Positions 15,772 to 25,941 are shown, counted from the stretch's first letter. The stretch is DNA of 54,783 nt from Pseudomonadota bacterium (GCA_021792755.1 JAJYUA010000028.1:1-54783); one strand, 5' to 3'. Made by a program: numbers and translations. The notes: generated by a model not told the origin, from the letters alone.

Positions 15772-17895
15772 ATGGAGACGACGCAGCGCTGCCCCCCTGA
15801 GCTCCTCGAGTCGATCGCCGCCGCCCGGCAGGCGATCGAGGCTGCCGCGGCGCTCGCGCCGCAAGCCCTTGCTCGTGCCGCCGAGGCGGCCGAGATCCTC
15901 GCTGCCCTCACTGCAGATGCCGATCTCGCCGCCGCGGTGCTGGCGCGGTCTGCCATCGACTCGGGCTTGGCGCCCGAGCGGCTCACCGGCCTCGTGGGTC
16001 CGGCCGCCCGCGATACTGCACTGGCACTCTCGAGGCTCGGCGAGGTCGGGCTGCCGCGACACTGGTCGCCCTCCCAGGGACTGTCGGCTCATCAGGCCGA
16101 GACGCTGCGCAAGATGCTGCTCGCGGTCGTGAGCGATCCGAGGCTGATCCTCGCGCGGCTCGCCGAGCAGCTGGTGAGCCTGCGCCATGCGCGTAGTGCT
16201 TCGGCGGAGGCGCGCGCGCGCCTCGCGCTCGAGGCGCGCGCGCTGTTCGCTCCGCTCGCCAATCGCCTCGGGGTCTGGCAGCTGAAGTGGGAACTCGAGG
16301 ACCTCTCGTTCCGCAACCTCGAGCCCGAAGCGTACCGCCGGATCGCCGCCGCGCTCAACGAGCGACGCACCGACCGCGAGCGCTACATCGAGGCGCTCTG
16401 CCACACCCTGCTCGCGCAGCTCGAGAAGGCAGGGCTTCGCGCACAGGTGTACGGGCGCCCGAAGCACATGTACAGCATCTACCGCAAGATGCAGCGCAAG
16501 CACCTCGAGTTCGATCAGCTCTTCGACGTGCGCGCCGTGCGCGTCATCGTCGAGTCGATTCCCGACTGTTACGCTGCGCTCGGGGTGGTCCACGGCCTCT
16601 GGCGCTACATTCCGGGCGAGTTCGACGATTACATCGCGACGCCGAAGGGGAACTTCTACCGCTCCATCCACACGGCGGTGATCGGTCCGGAGGGCAAGAG
16701 CGTCGAGGTGCAGATCCGCACCCGCGAGATGCACGAGCACGCCGAGCTCGGTGTGGCCGCGCACTGGACGTACAAGGAAGGCACCGCCGCAGACACACAG
16801 TATCAGCGCAAGATCGAGTGGATGCGCAGGCTCCTTGCGCCGAGCCACGCCGAAGGCGCGGAGGCGGACCGCGAGTTCCTCGAGCAAGTGAGCGCAAAGC
16901 TCTTCCAGGACCGGGTCTACGCGCTGACACCGAAGGGCGAGGTGGTGGATCTGCCGCACGGAGCGACCCCGCTTGACTTCGCCTACACGGTGCACACCTC
17001 GCTCGGACACCGCTGCCGGGGCGCGAAGGTCAACGGGCGCATCGTTCCCCTCACCCACGTGCTCGCGAACGGCGAAGTGGTCGAGATCATCAGCGCGAAG
17101 CAGGAGGCGCCGAGCCGCGACTGGTTCGCCCCGGAGCTCGGCTATCTCGCATCGGGACGCAATCGCGCCAAGGTGCGCGCCTGGTTCAGGAAGCTCGACG
17201 CGGCCGACAACCGAGGTGCGGGCCGCGCGATCGCCGAGCGCGAGCTCGCCAGGCTCGCCGTCGGCGCCCAGCAGCTGCCGCAGCTCATCGAGGCGCTCGA
17301 GGCGCGCGAGGCGGACCACTTCTATCAACTGCTCGGCGAGGGGGAGATCACGGCGGCGCAGCTGACGCACGCCGTGCAGCGGCTGTCCGGCTCGACCCGC
17401 GAGCCGCCGGTGCCAGCCCCGAAGCGCGCAGGCGGCGTACGCGCCGGCTCGCCGGTCGACATCGAGGGCGTCGGGGATCTGCCGATCACTCTGGCGCGGT
17501 GCTGCTCGCCGCTTCGGCCGCAGCCCATCGCCGGCTATGTGACAGTGGGGCGCGGCGTGACCATCCACCGCGCCAACTGCCCGGGCTTCGCCCGCATGCG
17601 CCAGGTGAGGCCGGAGCGCGTGCTGAAAGTCGAGTGGAGCCCGCACGGCGAAGAGCACCTGCCCGTGGACATCTCCGTGCGCGCCTTCGACCGCCGCGGC
17701 CTGGTGCGCGACCTCACCGACGCGCTGGCCGTCGAGCGCTTGAGCATCCGGGCCATGAGCACGACGACGGACCGCGAGGCAGGCATCGCCAGCGTGCTGC
17801 TCACCGTCGGGGTGGGCGATCAGGAGCAGCTCTCGCGGGTGTTGCAGCGCCTCGCGGCGGTGCCGAGCGTGACTTCGGCCCGCCGCGCGCGCTGA
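15772..17895 (+). CDS. relA: (p)ppGpp synthetase RelA (GTP pyrophosphokinase)
   Basis: A 707-aa RelA/SpoT homologue. The N-terminal hydrolase domain (about 20-180) lacks the HD metal pair, and the synthetase domain (about 235-350) carries 'PGEFDDYIATPKGNFYRSIHT', with the ExDD signature of synthetase-only RelA rather than the RxKD of bifunctional enzymes. 'QIRTREMHEHAELGVAAHW' ends the synthetase domain. TGS ('VYALTPKGEVVDLPHGATPLDFAY') is near 385-410, the zinc-finger region 'ARCCSPLRPQPIAGY' near 575, and the ACT domain at the C-terminus. It makes pppGpp/ppGpp on stalled ribosomes. The start is weakly supported (AGG about ten bases upstream). Confidence 0.95.
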   Translation: METTQRCPPELLESIAAARQAIEAAAALAPQALARAAEAAEILAALTADADLAAAVLARSAIDSGLAPERLTGLVGPAARDTALALSRLGEVGLPRHWSPSQGLSAHQAETLRKMLLAVVSDPRLILARLAEQLVSLRHARSASAEARARLALEARALFAPLANRLGVWQLKWELEDLSFRNLEPEAYRRIAAALNERRTDRERYIEALCHTLLAQLEKAGLRAQVYGRPKHMYSIYRKMQRKHLEFDQLFDVRAVRVIVESIPDCYAALGVVHGLWRYIPGEFDDYIATPKGNFYRSIHTAVIGPEGKSVEVQIRTREMHEHAELGVAAHWTYKEGTAADTQYQRKIEWMRRLLAPSHAEGAEADREFLEQVSAKLFQDRVYALTPKGEVVDLPHGATPLDFAYTVHTSLGHRCRGAKVNGRIVPLTHVLANGEVVEIISAKQEAPSRDWFAPELGYLASGRNRAKVRAWFRKLDAADNRGAGRAIAERELARLAVGAQQLPQLIEALEAREADHFYQLLGEGEITAAQLTHAVQRLSGSTREPPVPAPKRAGGVRAGSPVDIEGVGDLPITLARCCSPLRPQPIAGYVTVGRGVTIHRANCPGFARMRQVRPERVLKVEWSPHGEEHLPVDISVRAFDRRGLVRDLTDALAVERLSIRAMSTTTDREAGIASVLLTVGVGDQEQLSRVLQRLAAVPSVTSARRAR

Positions 17896-17915
17896 AGCAC
17901 CCAAGTCCCTTCAGC
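17891..17915. terminator. Small bidirectional hairpin between relA and lpdA stops
   Basis: GCTGAAG at 17891-17897 pairs exactly with CTTCAGC at 17909-17915 around an 11-base loop. Both converging stop codons lie in the stem. There is no T-tract, so the terminator role is only suggested by position. Confidence 0.4.
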
Positions 17916-19338
17916 GATTCAGGGAATCGATCGCGCGCTTGTCGGCCGCGAGCGCCGCCTCGTGCACCGCCTCCGACAGCGTCGGATGCGCGTGAATGGT
18001 GCGCTGCAGATCCTCGGTGCTTGCCGAGTATTCCATCGCCAGCACCGCCTCGGCGATCAGCTCACCGGCCATCGGACCGACGATGTGCACCCCGAGGATC
18101 TCATCATCGTCGCGCGCCGCGACGATCTTGGCAAAGCCCTGCGCCTGCTCCATCGCGCGGGCGCGGCCGCTCGCGAGAAACGGAAACACCCCGACCTTGT
18201 AGGGCCGGCCGCTCGACTTGACCTGCTCCTCGGTCTGGCCCACCCAGGCGATCTCAGGGGCGGTGTAGATGACCGAGGGAACGGTCTTGTAGTTGACCTC
18301 GCCGAAGCGGCCGGCGATCAAGTCGGCCGTCATCACGCCCTCCTCCTTGCCCTTGTGCGCGAGCATCGGACCACGCACGCAGTCCCCGACCGCCCAGACG
18401 CCCTCGACAGCGGTGCGGCAGTGCTGATCGACCTTGATGAAGCCGTGCTCATCGAGCTCGACGCCGGTGCCGTCTGCAAGCAGGTCTGCGCTGTAGGGCC
18501 GGCGGCCGGCCGCCACGATCAGCCGGTCCACGCTCAGGCTGTGAGCGCCCTTGGCATCCTCGTAAGCGACCTCGACCGCATCGCCCGCCACCCGGGCGCC
18601 CGTCACCTTCGCCCCGAGGCGGATGTCGAGCCCCTGTTTCTTGAAGTGGCGAGCGGCCTCCTTGGCGAGTTGCTGGTCGGCGATGGCGAGGAACTCCGGC
18701 AGCGCCTCGAGCACGGTCACCTCGCTGCCGAGGCGCCGCCACACACTGCCCAACTCGAGGCCGATCACTCCGGCGCCGATCACTCCCAGACGCTTGGGCA
18801 CCGAATCGAGCTCGAGCGCGCCCTGCGAATCGATGATGTGGGGCGCCTTAAAGGGCGCGCACTTGAGCTCCACCGGCACCGAGCCCGAGGCGAGGATCAC
18901 GTGCTTGGCCGTGAGCTCGCGCTTGGCCCCATCGGCGGCGGTGAATTCGACGCGCCGTCCGGACAGGAGTTTGCCGTGGCCTTGCAGGGCCGTCACGCCG
19001 GCGCCTTTGAACAGCGCCAGGATTCCCTGGGTGCTCGCCTTGACGATGCCCGCCTTGCGCTTCTGCATCTGGGCCACATCGACGCTGACGCCCTCCATCT
19101 TGATGCCGTGCACCGCGAACTCCTCGCGCGCGCGGTGGTAGAGCTCGGTCGACTCGAGCAGCGCCTTGGACGGTATGCAGCCGGCATTGAGGCAGGTGCC
19201 GCCGAAGGCGTAAGAGCCGTCGCGGTTGCGCCACTCGTCGATGCAGGCGACGGTGAGCCTGTTCTGGCCGGCGCGGATCGCAGCCGGATAGCCGGCGGGC
19301 CCGCCGCCGATGACGATGACGTCGAAGAAATCAGCCAC
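17911..19338 (-). CDS. lpdA: Dihydrolipoyl dehydrogenase (E3)
   Basis: A 475-aa FAD-dependent disulfide oxidoreductase that reoxidises the lipoyl groups of E2 with NAD+. The FAD-binding 'VIVIGGGPAGYPAAIRAGQ' opens the protein, and 'GGTCLNAGCIPSKALL' holds the redox Cys 49/Cys 54 pair. 'LGVIGAGVIGLELGSVW' near 190 is the NAD fold, 'GVWAVGDCVRGPMLAHK' near 325 is the second FAD contact, and 'IHAHPTLSEAVHEAAL' has the catalytic His-Glu pair. It lies 24 bases after sucB and so belongs to the 2-oxoglutarate dehydrogenase operon. Confidence 0.96.
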   Translation of the reverse strand: MADFFDVIVIGGGPAGYPAAIRAGQNRLTVACIDEWRNRDGSYAFGGTCLNAGCIPSKALLESTELYHRAREEFAVHGIKMEGVSVDVAQMQKRKAGIVKASTQGILALFKGAGVTALQGHGKLLSGRRVEFTAADGAKRELTAKHVILASGSVPVELKCAPFKAPHIIDSQGALELDSVPKRLGVIGAGVIGLELGSVWRRLGSEVTVLEALPEFLAIADQQLAKEAARHFKKQGLDIRLGAKVTGARVAGDAVEVAYEDAKGAHSLSVDRLIVAAGRRPYSADLLADGTGVELDEHGFIKVDQHCRTAVEGVWAVGDCVRGPMLAHKGKEEGVMTADLIAGRFGEVNYKTVPSVIYTAPEIAWVGQTEEQVKSSGRPYKVGVFPFLASGRARAMEQAQGFAKIVAARDDDEILGVHIVGPMAGELIAEAVLAMEYSASTEDLQRTIHAHPTLSEAVHEAALAADKRAIDSLNR

Positions 19339-19362
19339 GGGTGTCTTTCCTTTCGCTTCTGA

Positions 19363-20610
19363 TCAAATGCCGAGCAGCATGCGGCCCGGATCCTCCAGGC
19401 ACTCCTTGACGGTCACCAGGAACTGCACGGCCTCCCGGCCGTCGATGATGCGGTGATCGTAAGTGATCGCGATATACATCATCGGGCGAATGGCGATCTG
19501 TCCGTTCACGACCATCGGGCGCTCCTGGATCTTGTGCATGCCGAGGATGGCGCTCTGGGGCGCATTGACGATCGGCGTCGACATCAGCGACCCGAACACC
19601 CCGCCGTTGGTGAGGGTGAAGGTGCCGCCGGTCAAATCCTCGATGGCGAGTGAGCCGGCGCGCGCCTTCTTCGCGTACTCGCCGATCTCCTTCTCGATGG
19701 CCGCAAAGCCCTTGACGTCGGCATCGCGCACGATCGGCACGACCAGACCGCGATCGGTCGAGACCGCGACCCCGATGTCGTAAAACTCGTGATACACGAT
19801 GTCGTTGCCGTCCACGGAGGCATTGACCACCGGGAACCTCTTCAGCGCCTCGATGCAGGCTTTGACGAAGAAGGACATGAAGCCGAGCTTCACGCCGTGC
19901 TCCTTCTCGAAGCGATCCTTGTGTCGGGCGCGCAGCTCGCTCACCGCGGCGAGATCGACCTCGTTGAACGAGGTGAGCAGCGCCTGCGTCGACTGCGCCT
20001 CGACCATGCGTTGTGCAATGCGCTGGCGCAGCCGTGTCATCGGTACGCGATGCTCGGCGCGCTCGCCGGCGGGCAGCACGGCTCTGGCGGCCGGCACGGG
20101 CGAAGCGGCCACAGCACCCGGCGCCGAGCCCTTGTGCACGCCGGCGGCGGACTGCGGCTGCTTGTCGAGGAACTCGACCACGTCGGACTTGGTCAGGCGT
20201 CCGTCGCGGCCGCTCGCCGGGATCGCGCGCGTATCGAGTCGGTTCTCCTCCACCAGGCGGCGCACCGAGGGACTCAATTTGTCCTTGGCGGCATCGCCAT
20301 CGGCTTTGACTTGCACCTTCGCCTCGGCGGCGGCGGGCGCGGCTTTGGGCGCCGCGGAAGCGGCGGCTTGAGCGCCTTCGTCGATCACCGCAAGCAGCTC
20401 CCCGCTCCTCACCACGGTGCCGCTCGCGACCTTCAGCTCCCGCAGCACGCCGTTGGCGGGCGCCGGCACTTCGAGCACCACTTTGTCGGTCTCGAGGTCG
20501 GCGAGGTTCTCGTCGCGGCGCACGGACTCACCGGGCTGCTTGTGCCATGCGACGAGCGTGGCGTCGGACACGGACTCCGGAAGCTGGGGAACTTTGATTT
20601 CGGTCGTCAT
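19363..20610 (-). CDS. sucB: Dihydrolipoyl succinyltransferase (E2 of 2-oxoglutarate dehydrogenase)
   Basis: A 415-aa E2 component. The lipoyl domain (about 1-78) has the modified Lys 43 in '[12 protein letters not shown]'. An Ala/Pro-rich linker (about 80-110) leads to the peripheral subunit-binding domain '[15 protein letters not shown]' near 115. A second linker is followed by the catalytic domain with '[19 protein letters not shown]' and the C-terminal active site '[15 protein letters not shown]' with its His and Asp. The ATG at 20610 overlaps the sucA stop (ATGA); longer frames upstream shadow sucA. Confidence 0.96.
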   Translation of the reverse strand: MTTEIKVPQLPESVSDATLVAWHKQPGESVRRDENLADLETDKVVLEVPAPANGVLRELKVASGTVVRSGELLAVIDEGAQAAASAAPKAAPAAAEAKVQVKADGDAAKDKLSPSVRRLVEENRLDTRAIPASGRDGRLTKSDVVEFLDKQPQSAAGVHKGSAPGAVAASPVPAARAVLPAGERAEHRVPMTRLRQRIAQRMVEAQSTQALLTSFNEVDLAAVSELRARHKDRFEKEHGVKLGFMSFFVKACIEALKRFPVVNASVDGNDIVYHEFYDIGVAVSTDRGLVVPIVRDADVKGFAAIEKEIGEYAKKARAGSLAIEDLTGGTFTLTNGGVFGSLMSTPIVNAPQSAILGMHKIQERPMVVNGQIAIRPMMYIAITYDHRIIDGREAVQFLVTVKECLEDPGRMLLGI

Positions 20611-23501
20611 GATCTCTTTCTCAAGGGGGGCGCGGCGGCCTTGCGGGCGCGCGAGGCGCCGGCGTCCGGCTTCAGCCGGCTCGTCCTGCGCGCGGATTTT
20701 TCCGCCACCGTGGCGTGCAGCGCCGCATCGACCAGCGCGTGCTGCTCGGAATCGTGGATCTTGCCGATGCCCGTGGCGGGCGCCGCAGCGGGCGCACGGC
20801 CGGCATACAGCAGCGCACAGCGACCCTCCGCCGGCTCCTGCAGGCGGTGGCGGATCTGGTACCACGCTCCCTGGTTCTGCGGCTCCTCCTGGCACCAGAC
20901 GATTTCGCGCAGATTCGGATAGCGCTCGAGCGTCGCCTCGTACTCTTCCGAGGGGAACGGGTAGAGCTGCTCGATGCGCACCAGCGCCACGGCGCGGGTG
21001 CCGTCCGTGCGCCGCGCCTTGAGCAGATCAAAGTACACCTTGCCGCTGCAGAACACCACGCGACGGACCTCGTCCGGCTCGATGGGATCGATCTCGTCGA
21101 TCACGCGCGCGAAACCGCCGTGAGTCAGATCTTCCAGCTGCGACACCGACAGCTCGTGGCGCAGAAGACTCTTCGGCGTCATGACGATGAGCGGCTTGCG
21201 AAACGGCTGCAGCATCTGGCGGCGCAGCATGTGAAACATCTGCGCCGGAGTAGAAGGCACGCACACCTGCATGTTGTTCTCGGCGCACAGCTGCAGGAAG
21301 CGCTCGAGGCGAGCCGAGGAGTGCTCGGGGCCCTGTCCCTCGAAACCGTGCGGCAGGAACAGCGTCAAGCCGCAGTAGCGCTCCCACTTCGCCTCGCCCG
21401 AGCTGATGAACTGGTCGATGATCACCTGGGCACCGTTGGCAAAATCGCCAAACTGGCCCTCCCAGATCGTCAGGCACATGGGCTCGGTGGTCGAATAGCC
21501 GTACTCGAAGCCCATCACGGCCTCTTCGGACAGCACCGAATCGATGATCTGCACGCGCGGCTGGCTCTCGACGAGGTGCTGCAGCGGAACATAGACGCGC
21601 GGGGAGCCCTGATCGTGCAGCACCGCGTGGCGGTGAAAGAAGGTGCCGCGGCCGCTGTCCTGCCCCGAGACGCGCACGCAGAAGCCGTCCTCGACGAGCG
21701 CGGCGTAGGCCAGCGTCTCGGCGGCACCCCAGTCAAGCGGCAGCTCCCCGGCGAACATCCTGCTGCGGGCCGCGATCACCTGCGCCACCCGCGGATGCAG
21801 CGTAAGGTCCGCCGGCAGGCGCCCCAGGCGCTCCCCGAGGGAGCGCAAGCGCGCGAGCTCCACCCCGGTGCTCACACTCTCCGTCCAGTCGGCCTCGGCA
21901 TAGCGGGTCCAGTCGACGGTGAACTGGTTGCCGATCATGCCGAGGGCGGCGCGCGCGAGCGGCTTGCCCTGATCGAGCCCCTCGCGATAGCGATCGATGA
22001 GCACCGCGGGCTCGGACTCGGTGATGACGCCTTCGGCGACGAGCCGCTCGGCATAGAGGGCTCGCGTGGTCGGGTGCAGGCGGATCGCCTGGTACATCTG
22101 CGGTTGGGTTGCCGCCGGCTCATCGGCTTCGTTGTGACCGAGGCGCCGGTAGCACACGAGGTCGATCACGACGTCCTTGTGATATCGCTCGCGGTATTCC
22201 AGCGCCAGGCGCATCACGAATACCGCCGCTTCCGGGTCATCGCCGTTGACGTGGAAGATCGGCGCCTCGATCATCTTGGCGATGTCGCTGCAATAGAGCG
22301 TCGAGCGGGCATCGCTCGGCTCCGAGGTGGTGAAGCCGATCTGGTTATTGATGACGATGTGCAGCGTGCCGCCGGTGAAGTAGCCGCGGGCCTGTGAGAG
22401 CTGCAGCGTCTCCATCACGACACCCTGCCCGGCAAAGGCCGCATCGCCGTGCACCAGAACGGGCAGCACGTGCTCGCCCTTCACATCGTTGCGCCGCTCC
22501 TGGCGGGCACGTACCGAGCCCTCCACCACCGGGTCGACGACCTCGAGGTGAGAGGGGTTGAAAGCAAGCACGGTATGCACGTTGCCCGCAGGAGTGCGCA
22601 GATCGGCGGAGAAGCCTTTGTGATACTTCACGTCGCCCGAGCCTTTGAGGTGACTCAGGTCGTAATTGCCCTCGAATTCGGAAAAGAGCAGCGAAGGCGG
22701 CTTGCCGAGCAGGTTCACCAGCACATTCAGGCGCCCGCGGTGGGCCATGCCGATCACGACCTCCTCGACCGCGGAGGGACCACAGCACTGAATCAGATCA
22801 TCGAGCATCGGGATCAGCGTCTCGCCGCCTTCCAGCGAGAACCGCTTCTGTCCGACATACCTCGTGTGCAGGTGGCGCTCGTGTCCCTCGGCGGCCGTGA
22901 GCTGCCAGAGGATGTTGCGCTTCTCCTCCGGCGTGAAGCGGTGCTCGAGCCGTCCGCCCTGGAAGCGGTCCTGCAGCCACAGCCGCTCGTCGGAGTTCGA
23001 CACGTGCGCGAACTCCGCGCCGACCGAGCCGCCATAGATCGCCTCGAGCTGGCGCAGGATCTCGCGAAGCTTCATGCGCTGCGGCACCGCCTCGGTGCGG
23101 CTGCCGGTGAAGAACTCCGCCTCGAGGTCCGCCTCGGACAGCCCGAAGTAATCGAGATCAAGCACGTGCGGCCGCGGCCGCTGCGTGAGCCCGAGTGGAT
23201 CGAGCCGGGCGACGAGGTGGCCGCGGTTGGTCCAGATTTGAATCAGGCGCGAGACGGCCGCCTGTCGCTCGTCGGCCTCGGCACGACCCTGCCCCGCCGC
23301 GAGCACACGCGGCTGGCGGGCACGTGCGGCGAGTTCCGCCTCGATCGGGCCCTGCGCCCGCTCGTGCCCCCGCTCGCCCGGTAGCTGCTCGAAGTAGGTG
23401 CGCCAGGGCTGCTCTACGCTTGCCGGGTCGCGAAGATATTGCTCGTAGAGAGTGTCCAGGAACGCGGCGTTGCCGCCGAAGAGGGGTGTAGGTTCAAGCA
23501 T
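20607..23501 (-). CDS. sucA: 2-oxoglutarate dehydrogenase E1 component
   Basis: A 964-aa thiamine-diphosphate enzyme that decarboxylates 2-oxoglutarate in the citric acid cycle. The N-terminal E2-binding helix '[16 protein letters not shown]' is near residue 15. '[18 protein letters not shown]' near 245 and '[20 protein letters not shown]' with '[12 protein letters not shown]' near 350-395 form the TPP/Mg site, and 'FEYGYS' with '[18 protein letters not shown]' near 670-700 the second TPP domain. After the normal end ('[18 protein letters not shown]') there is an added tail of about 35 residues that is Lys/Arg/Ala-rich. The tail overlaps the sucB start. Confidence 0.96.
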   Translation of the reverse strand: MLEPTPLFGGNAAFLDTLYEQYLRDPASVEQPWRTYFEQLPGERGHERAQGPIEAELAARARQPRVLAAGQGRAEADERQAAVSRLIQIWTNRGHLVARLDPLGLTQRPRPHVLDLDYFGLSEADLEAEFFTGSRTEAVPQRMKLREILRQLEAIYGGSVGAEFAHVSNSDERLWLQDRFQGGRLEHRFTPEEKRNILWQLTAAEGHERHLHTRYVGQKRFSLEGGETLIPMLDDLIQCCGPSAVEEVVIGMAHRGRLNVLVNLLGKPPSLLFSEFEGNYDLSHLKGSGDVKYHKGFSADLRTPAGNVHTVLAFNPSHLEVVDPVVEGSVRARQERRNDVKGEHVLPVLVHGDAAFAGQGVVMETLQLSQARGYFTGGTLHIVINNQIGFTTSEPSDARSTLYCSDIAKMIEAPIFHVNGDDPEAAVFVMRLALEYRERYHKDVVIDLVCYRRLGHNEADEPAATQPQMYQAIRLHPTTRALYAERLVAEGVITESEPAVLIDRYREGLDQGKPLARAALGMIGNQFTVDWTRYAEADWTESVSTGVELARLRSLGERLGRLPADLTLHPRVAQVIAARSRMFAGELPLDWGAAETLAYAALVEDGFCVRVSGQDSGRGTFFHRHAVLHDQGSPRVYVPLQHLVESQPRVQIIDSVLSEEAVMGFEYGYSTTEPMCLTIWEGQFGDFANGAQVIIDQFISSGEAKWERYCGLTLFLPHGFEGQGPEHSSARLERFLQLCAENNMQVCVPSTPAQMFHMLRRQMLQPFRKPLIVMTPKSLLRHELSVSQLEDLTHGGFARVIDEIDPIEPDEVRRVVFCSGKVYFDLLKARRTDGTRAVALVRIEQLYPFPSEEYEATLERYPNLREIVWCQEEPQNQGAWYQIRHRLQEPAEGRCALLYAGRAPAAAPATGIGKIHDSEQHALVDAALHATVAEKSARRTSRLKPDAGASRARKAAAPPLRKRS

Positions 23502-23642
23502 GCCGGGTTGGGAGCAGCGAGTGGGACAGTGTATCGGAAACAGAGCACGCGCGGAACATCGAATTTGCTCTTCAATCCTTGAAAATTAACGGCAATTCGG
23601 ATTCGGCGCCATGACTCGTTCGAGAGACGCCGGAACCCGCTC

Positions 23643-24209
23643 TCACAACACCCCGAGCAGCTTCAGCTCGTAGACGATTAGTACGACATATCCGAGCAAA
23701 GCGGCGTAGAGCAGTACTTGCGCGGGCAGGCGCCCGAAGACCTTCAGTCTCGCCAGCAGCGTGAGACACACCAGCCCGGCACCGGTGAGGCCAACCTTCA
23801 CCAGCACGAACGCCACCGGCGAACCGCGCACGAGTGGCGCAAGCACCGGGTTCACCTCGGAGGCGCCGCGGCCGATCAACAGCAGGGTGAGCGCTGCGTC
23901 GGCGCACGAGAGCAGAAGGATCAGCACCGCCAGGGCAAGCCACCACGGATGATGCCAGTCGACCGCGCCAAGCTGATGCTCGCCGGCGCGCCGAGGTCCC
24001 AGCCGCCGGGGGCGCAAGCTCCCCTGGACCAGCGCACGGGCCACCTCCGAGCGCCGCTCCGCCCCCCGGCGGCGCTCCGGCCCGGGGTAGACGGCGGTGC
24101 CGCGTGTGCGGCGGCGGAAGAATCGGGTCACGATGCGCGAGCTTTGGCTCCCGGGGGGAATCTCGGATTCTAGGGCGTGACTAGAGAGGCCGCCCGGCGG
24201 CCCGACCAA
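23643..24209 (-). CDS. DUF5658-like membrane protein
   Basis: A 188-aa protein with a basic N-terminal region (R-R-R-G-A-E-R-R-S near residue 50) and three to four membrane helices in the second half (about 88-110, 128-150, 160-185). The segment 'SCADAALTLLLIGRGASEVNPVLAP' is split here as D-x-x-L-T-L...G-x-x-E-x-N-P, the hallmark of the DUF5658 group, whose job is unknown. The start is uncertain: the ATG at 24209 or a GTG at 24131, after a GGGAG stretch, are possible. It is transcribed alone, downstream of nothing in the same direction. Confidence 0.6.
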   Translation of the reverse strand: MVGPPGGLSSHALESEIPPGSQSSRIVTRFFRRRTRGTAVYPGPERRRGAERRSEVARALVQGSLRPRRLGPRRAGEHQLGAVDWHHPWWLALAVLILLLSCADAALTLLLIGRGASEVNPVLAPLVRGSPVAFVLVKVGLTGAGLVCLTLLARLKVFGRLPAQVLLYAALLGYVVLIVYELKLLGVL

Positions 24210-24299
24210 ACTGTGATGCCGGTCGCATCGGGCTGCGACTGTCCTCGTGCGAGAGCATAGGAGGATAGTGCGCCCCGAGCGACCCGCCCACGGGGGCGC

Positions 24300-24539
24300 A
24301 GGCGATCCCGTTTCTTCGCATCAGGGCGGACCATCTGCGAAACGCTGTGCGGGGAAATCGTCCGTCGCGTCGGCGAGGAGCGCGAGAACCCGATCTCGGT
24401 AGGTGCCGCACGCTTGAGCGCATCTGAGCGTATCGACCAGGAGCACCGCGCCGAGTCCTCTGCCTTGAGTGGGGCTGTGCGATGCCGAGGCGGCCGAGCG
24501 GGGCGGCGCGCACCAGCGGATGATGCGCGCGGTGGCCAT
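24300..24539 (-). pseudogene. GNAT acetyltransferase remnant, frameshifted
   Basis: Two overlapping minus frames carry pieces of a GNAT N-acetyltransferase. One frame has 'APLGRLGIA', the strand that precedes the acetyl-CoA loop; the other has 'QGRGLGAVLLVDTLRCAQA', matching the pyrophosphate-binding R/Q-x-x-G-x-G/A motif and its helix, then 'DRVLALLADATDDFPAQRF', like the following strand and 'A-x-x-F-Y' region. No single frame joins them and the N-terminal domain is missing, so it is decayed. The motif order fits the TacT-like toxin GNATs, but that assignment is uncertain. Confidence 0.5.
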
Positions 24540-24570
24540 ACCAGTAGCGCTTCGTAAGCCGTTGTTTTCG

Positions 24571-24646
24571 TGGCGCCCCCGGCAGGAGTTGAACCTGCGA
24601 CCTACCGCTTAGGAGGCGGTCGCTCTATCCACTGAGCTACGGGGGC
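24571..24646 (-). tRNA. tRNA-Arg (anticodon CCT)
   Basis: A full cloverleaf with encoded CCA: acceptor GCCCCCG/CGGGGGC, D-arm GCTC-AGTGGATA-GAGC, anticodon stem ACCGC/GCGGT with loop CTCCTAA (anticodon CCU), T-loop GGTTCAACTCC, discriminator G and CCA. The 5' end faces the decaying mobilizable element to the right, so that element did not use the 3' end of this copy as its junction. Confidence 0.97.
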
Positions 24647-24697
24647 GGCCTTATAAATCAATAGCTTATGATGGCTTTGCGGTTGTCGATCCTCGAA

Positions 24698-24728
24698 CTG
24701 TCTACTATCGGGGCCATCTGTCTACTAT
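24698..24728. repeat. 11-bp direct repeat beside integrase remnant
   Basis: CTGTCTACTAT occurs at 24698-24708 and 24718-24728, a 20-base period. It touches the 3' end of the integrase remnant and could be a recombination or binding site of the element. Confidence 0.5.
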
Positions 24729-25222
24729 TTTAGCGGTTTTGCGACGCGCGGTAAGCGACGATACACGCGCCGCGTGAACGTCGGATCCGCGTGGCCGAGC
24801 CGGTCGGCGGCGTCCTGGTCGCTGGCGGCGTCGCTCGCGCTCTTGGCGCGCAGGTCATGGAAGCGAAATCGCTCGACGAGGCCGGCCGCCTTGGCCTTGC
24901 GCATGACGCGCTGCCACTGCGCCTGGAAGCCATCCAGGGTGTAGGGTCGCCCTCGCCGATTGCACACGAGGTATTGCCGGACCTGGGGCCGCAGATTCAG
25001 GAGGTTGCGCACGCAGGCGCGCAACTGCTCCGACCACTCGATGAGTTGTGGCGTGGGATCGCGACCAGCGAGCTTCGGCCGCGTGAACTCAATGCCGCGG
25101 TCCGTGAGATGGCGCCGCTCACCGGCCACCTCCGATACCGCCCGGGCGGGCGGCGCGGCGGATGCGAGAATGAGGGTGGCCGCGAGTGCGGTACCGAGAA
25201 GGGGTCTGCGTGGGTAGCGCAT
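24725..25222 (-). pseudogene. Chimeric ORF: secretion signal fused to C-terminal half of a tyrosine recombinase
   Basis: The first 30 residues from the ATG at 25222 (AGGAG five bases upstream) are a clear signal peptide, R-R-P-L-L then a hydrophobic stretch ending 'SAAPPARA'. From about residue 45 onward the protein is the catalytic part of a tyrosine integrase: 'LIEWSEQLRACVRNLL', 'GFQAQWQRVMRKA', 'RFHDLRAKSASDA' (H-x-x-R), 'RLGHAD' and the C-terminal 'RRVYRRLP' with the nucleophile Tyr. The integrase N-terminal binding domains are missing. A deletion between an exported protein gene and an integrase gene explains this best. It is out of use as a recombinase, though the fusion may be translated after stbB. 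Confidence 0.7.
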
Positions 25223-25236
25223 AGCGATCTCCTGGG

Positions 25237-25941
25237 TCACTCTGAGAGCGCGGCGAATACCGCGCGGCAGTTCGCGACCGCCGCCTGCGCGGCATCGCGC
25301 GCGGCGAGGAGTGTCGACATCTCGCCGAGCGCCGCCTCACGGATGGTCGAATCGGGGAGGCTGGCGAGAGCCGGGATGCTGCCGTACCGGCGCACCAGTG
25401 GGTGCGCGCGGTCATACAGCGCCGATTCATGGAGCGGCGCCGAGCAGAGCTGAGCGCCGCCCTGGCGGGCAACGGATCGGGCCGCGCGCACGATCTCGCC
25501 ATCCTTCGACGCCGACTCTTCGTCGCGTCGGACACGATTCCAGATTGCGCGAACGCACGGCCGCAACACGTCCGGTAGCTGATCGAGTAGCCACCGCAGG
25601 CCGGCGACCGATTTGCTGTCGTGGAATATCGGCGTGACGATGCGCAGCCTCGCCGGCAGGCCCGGGTCCTGCCGCGCGACGAGTGCAAGCGCCTCGAGCG
25701 CTGCGCCACAATCGCCGACGCCGACATCGAGAATGACGCCGGCGGGAGGAGGCGCGAACAAGTGCGCGGCGAGCACGCCGCTGTCGATGGGGTCTACCTC
25801 GTCACCGGACGGCGAATGCGTTTCGAGGGTGACGATGCTCGCGCCACTGCCCAGGGGCAGGACGTGGCGGGCCAGGGTCGTCTTGCCCACATTGCCGACC
25901 CCGCTGAGGTCCAGGTAGTTCATACCGTGTGTATTGCTCAT
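25237..25941 (-). CDS. StbB/ParA-like P-loop ATPase
   Basis: A 234-aa P-loop protein of mobilizable and conjugative elements, like StbB of the IncW stability operon. The Walker A variant 'GVGNVGKTTLARH' lies near residues 15-27 and 'GVILDVGVGDCGAALEAL' near 78 looks like the switch region. The usual deviant Walker A Lys of ParA is not evident. Such proteins help position or stably keep the element in the cell. It overlaps the frameshifted HTH gene upstream (ATGA) and the chimeric ORF downstream (GTGA), so the three formed one operon. Confidence 0.75.
   Translation of the reverse strand: MSNTHGMNYLDLSGVGNVGKTTLARHVLPLGSGASIVTLETHSPSGDEVDPIDSGVLAAHLFAPPPAGVILDVGVGDCGAALEALALVARQDPGLPARLRIVTPIFHDSKSVAGLRWLLDQLPDVLRPCVRAIWNRVRRDEESASKDGEIVRAARSVARQGGAQLCSAPLHESALYDRAHPLVRRYGSIPALASLPDSTIREAALGEMSTLLAARDAAQAAVANCRAVFAALSE

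Noticed and set aside
15763-17904. 713-codon antisense open frame opposite relA
   Set aside because: It mirrors relA exactly and has the His/Arg/Asp-rich composition of a GC-rich shadow frame; relA motifs are complete on the plus strand.
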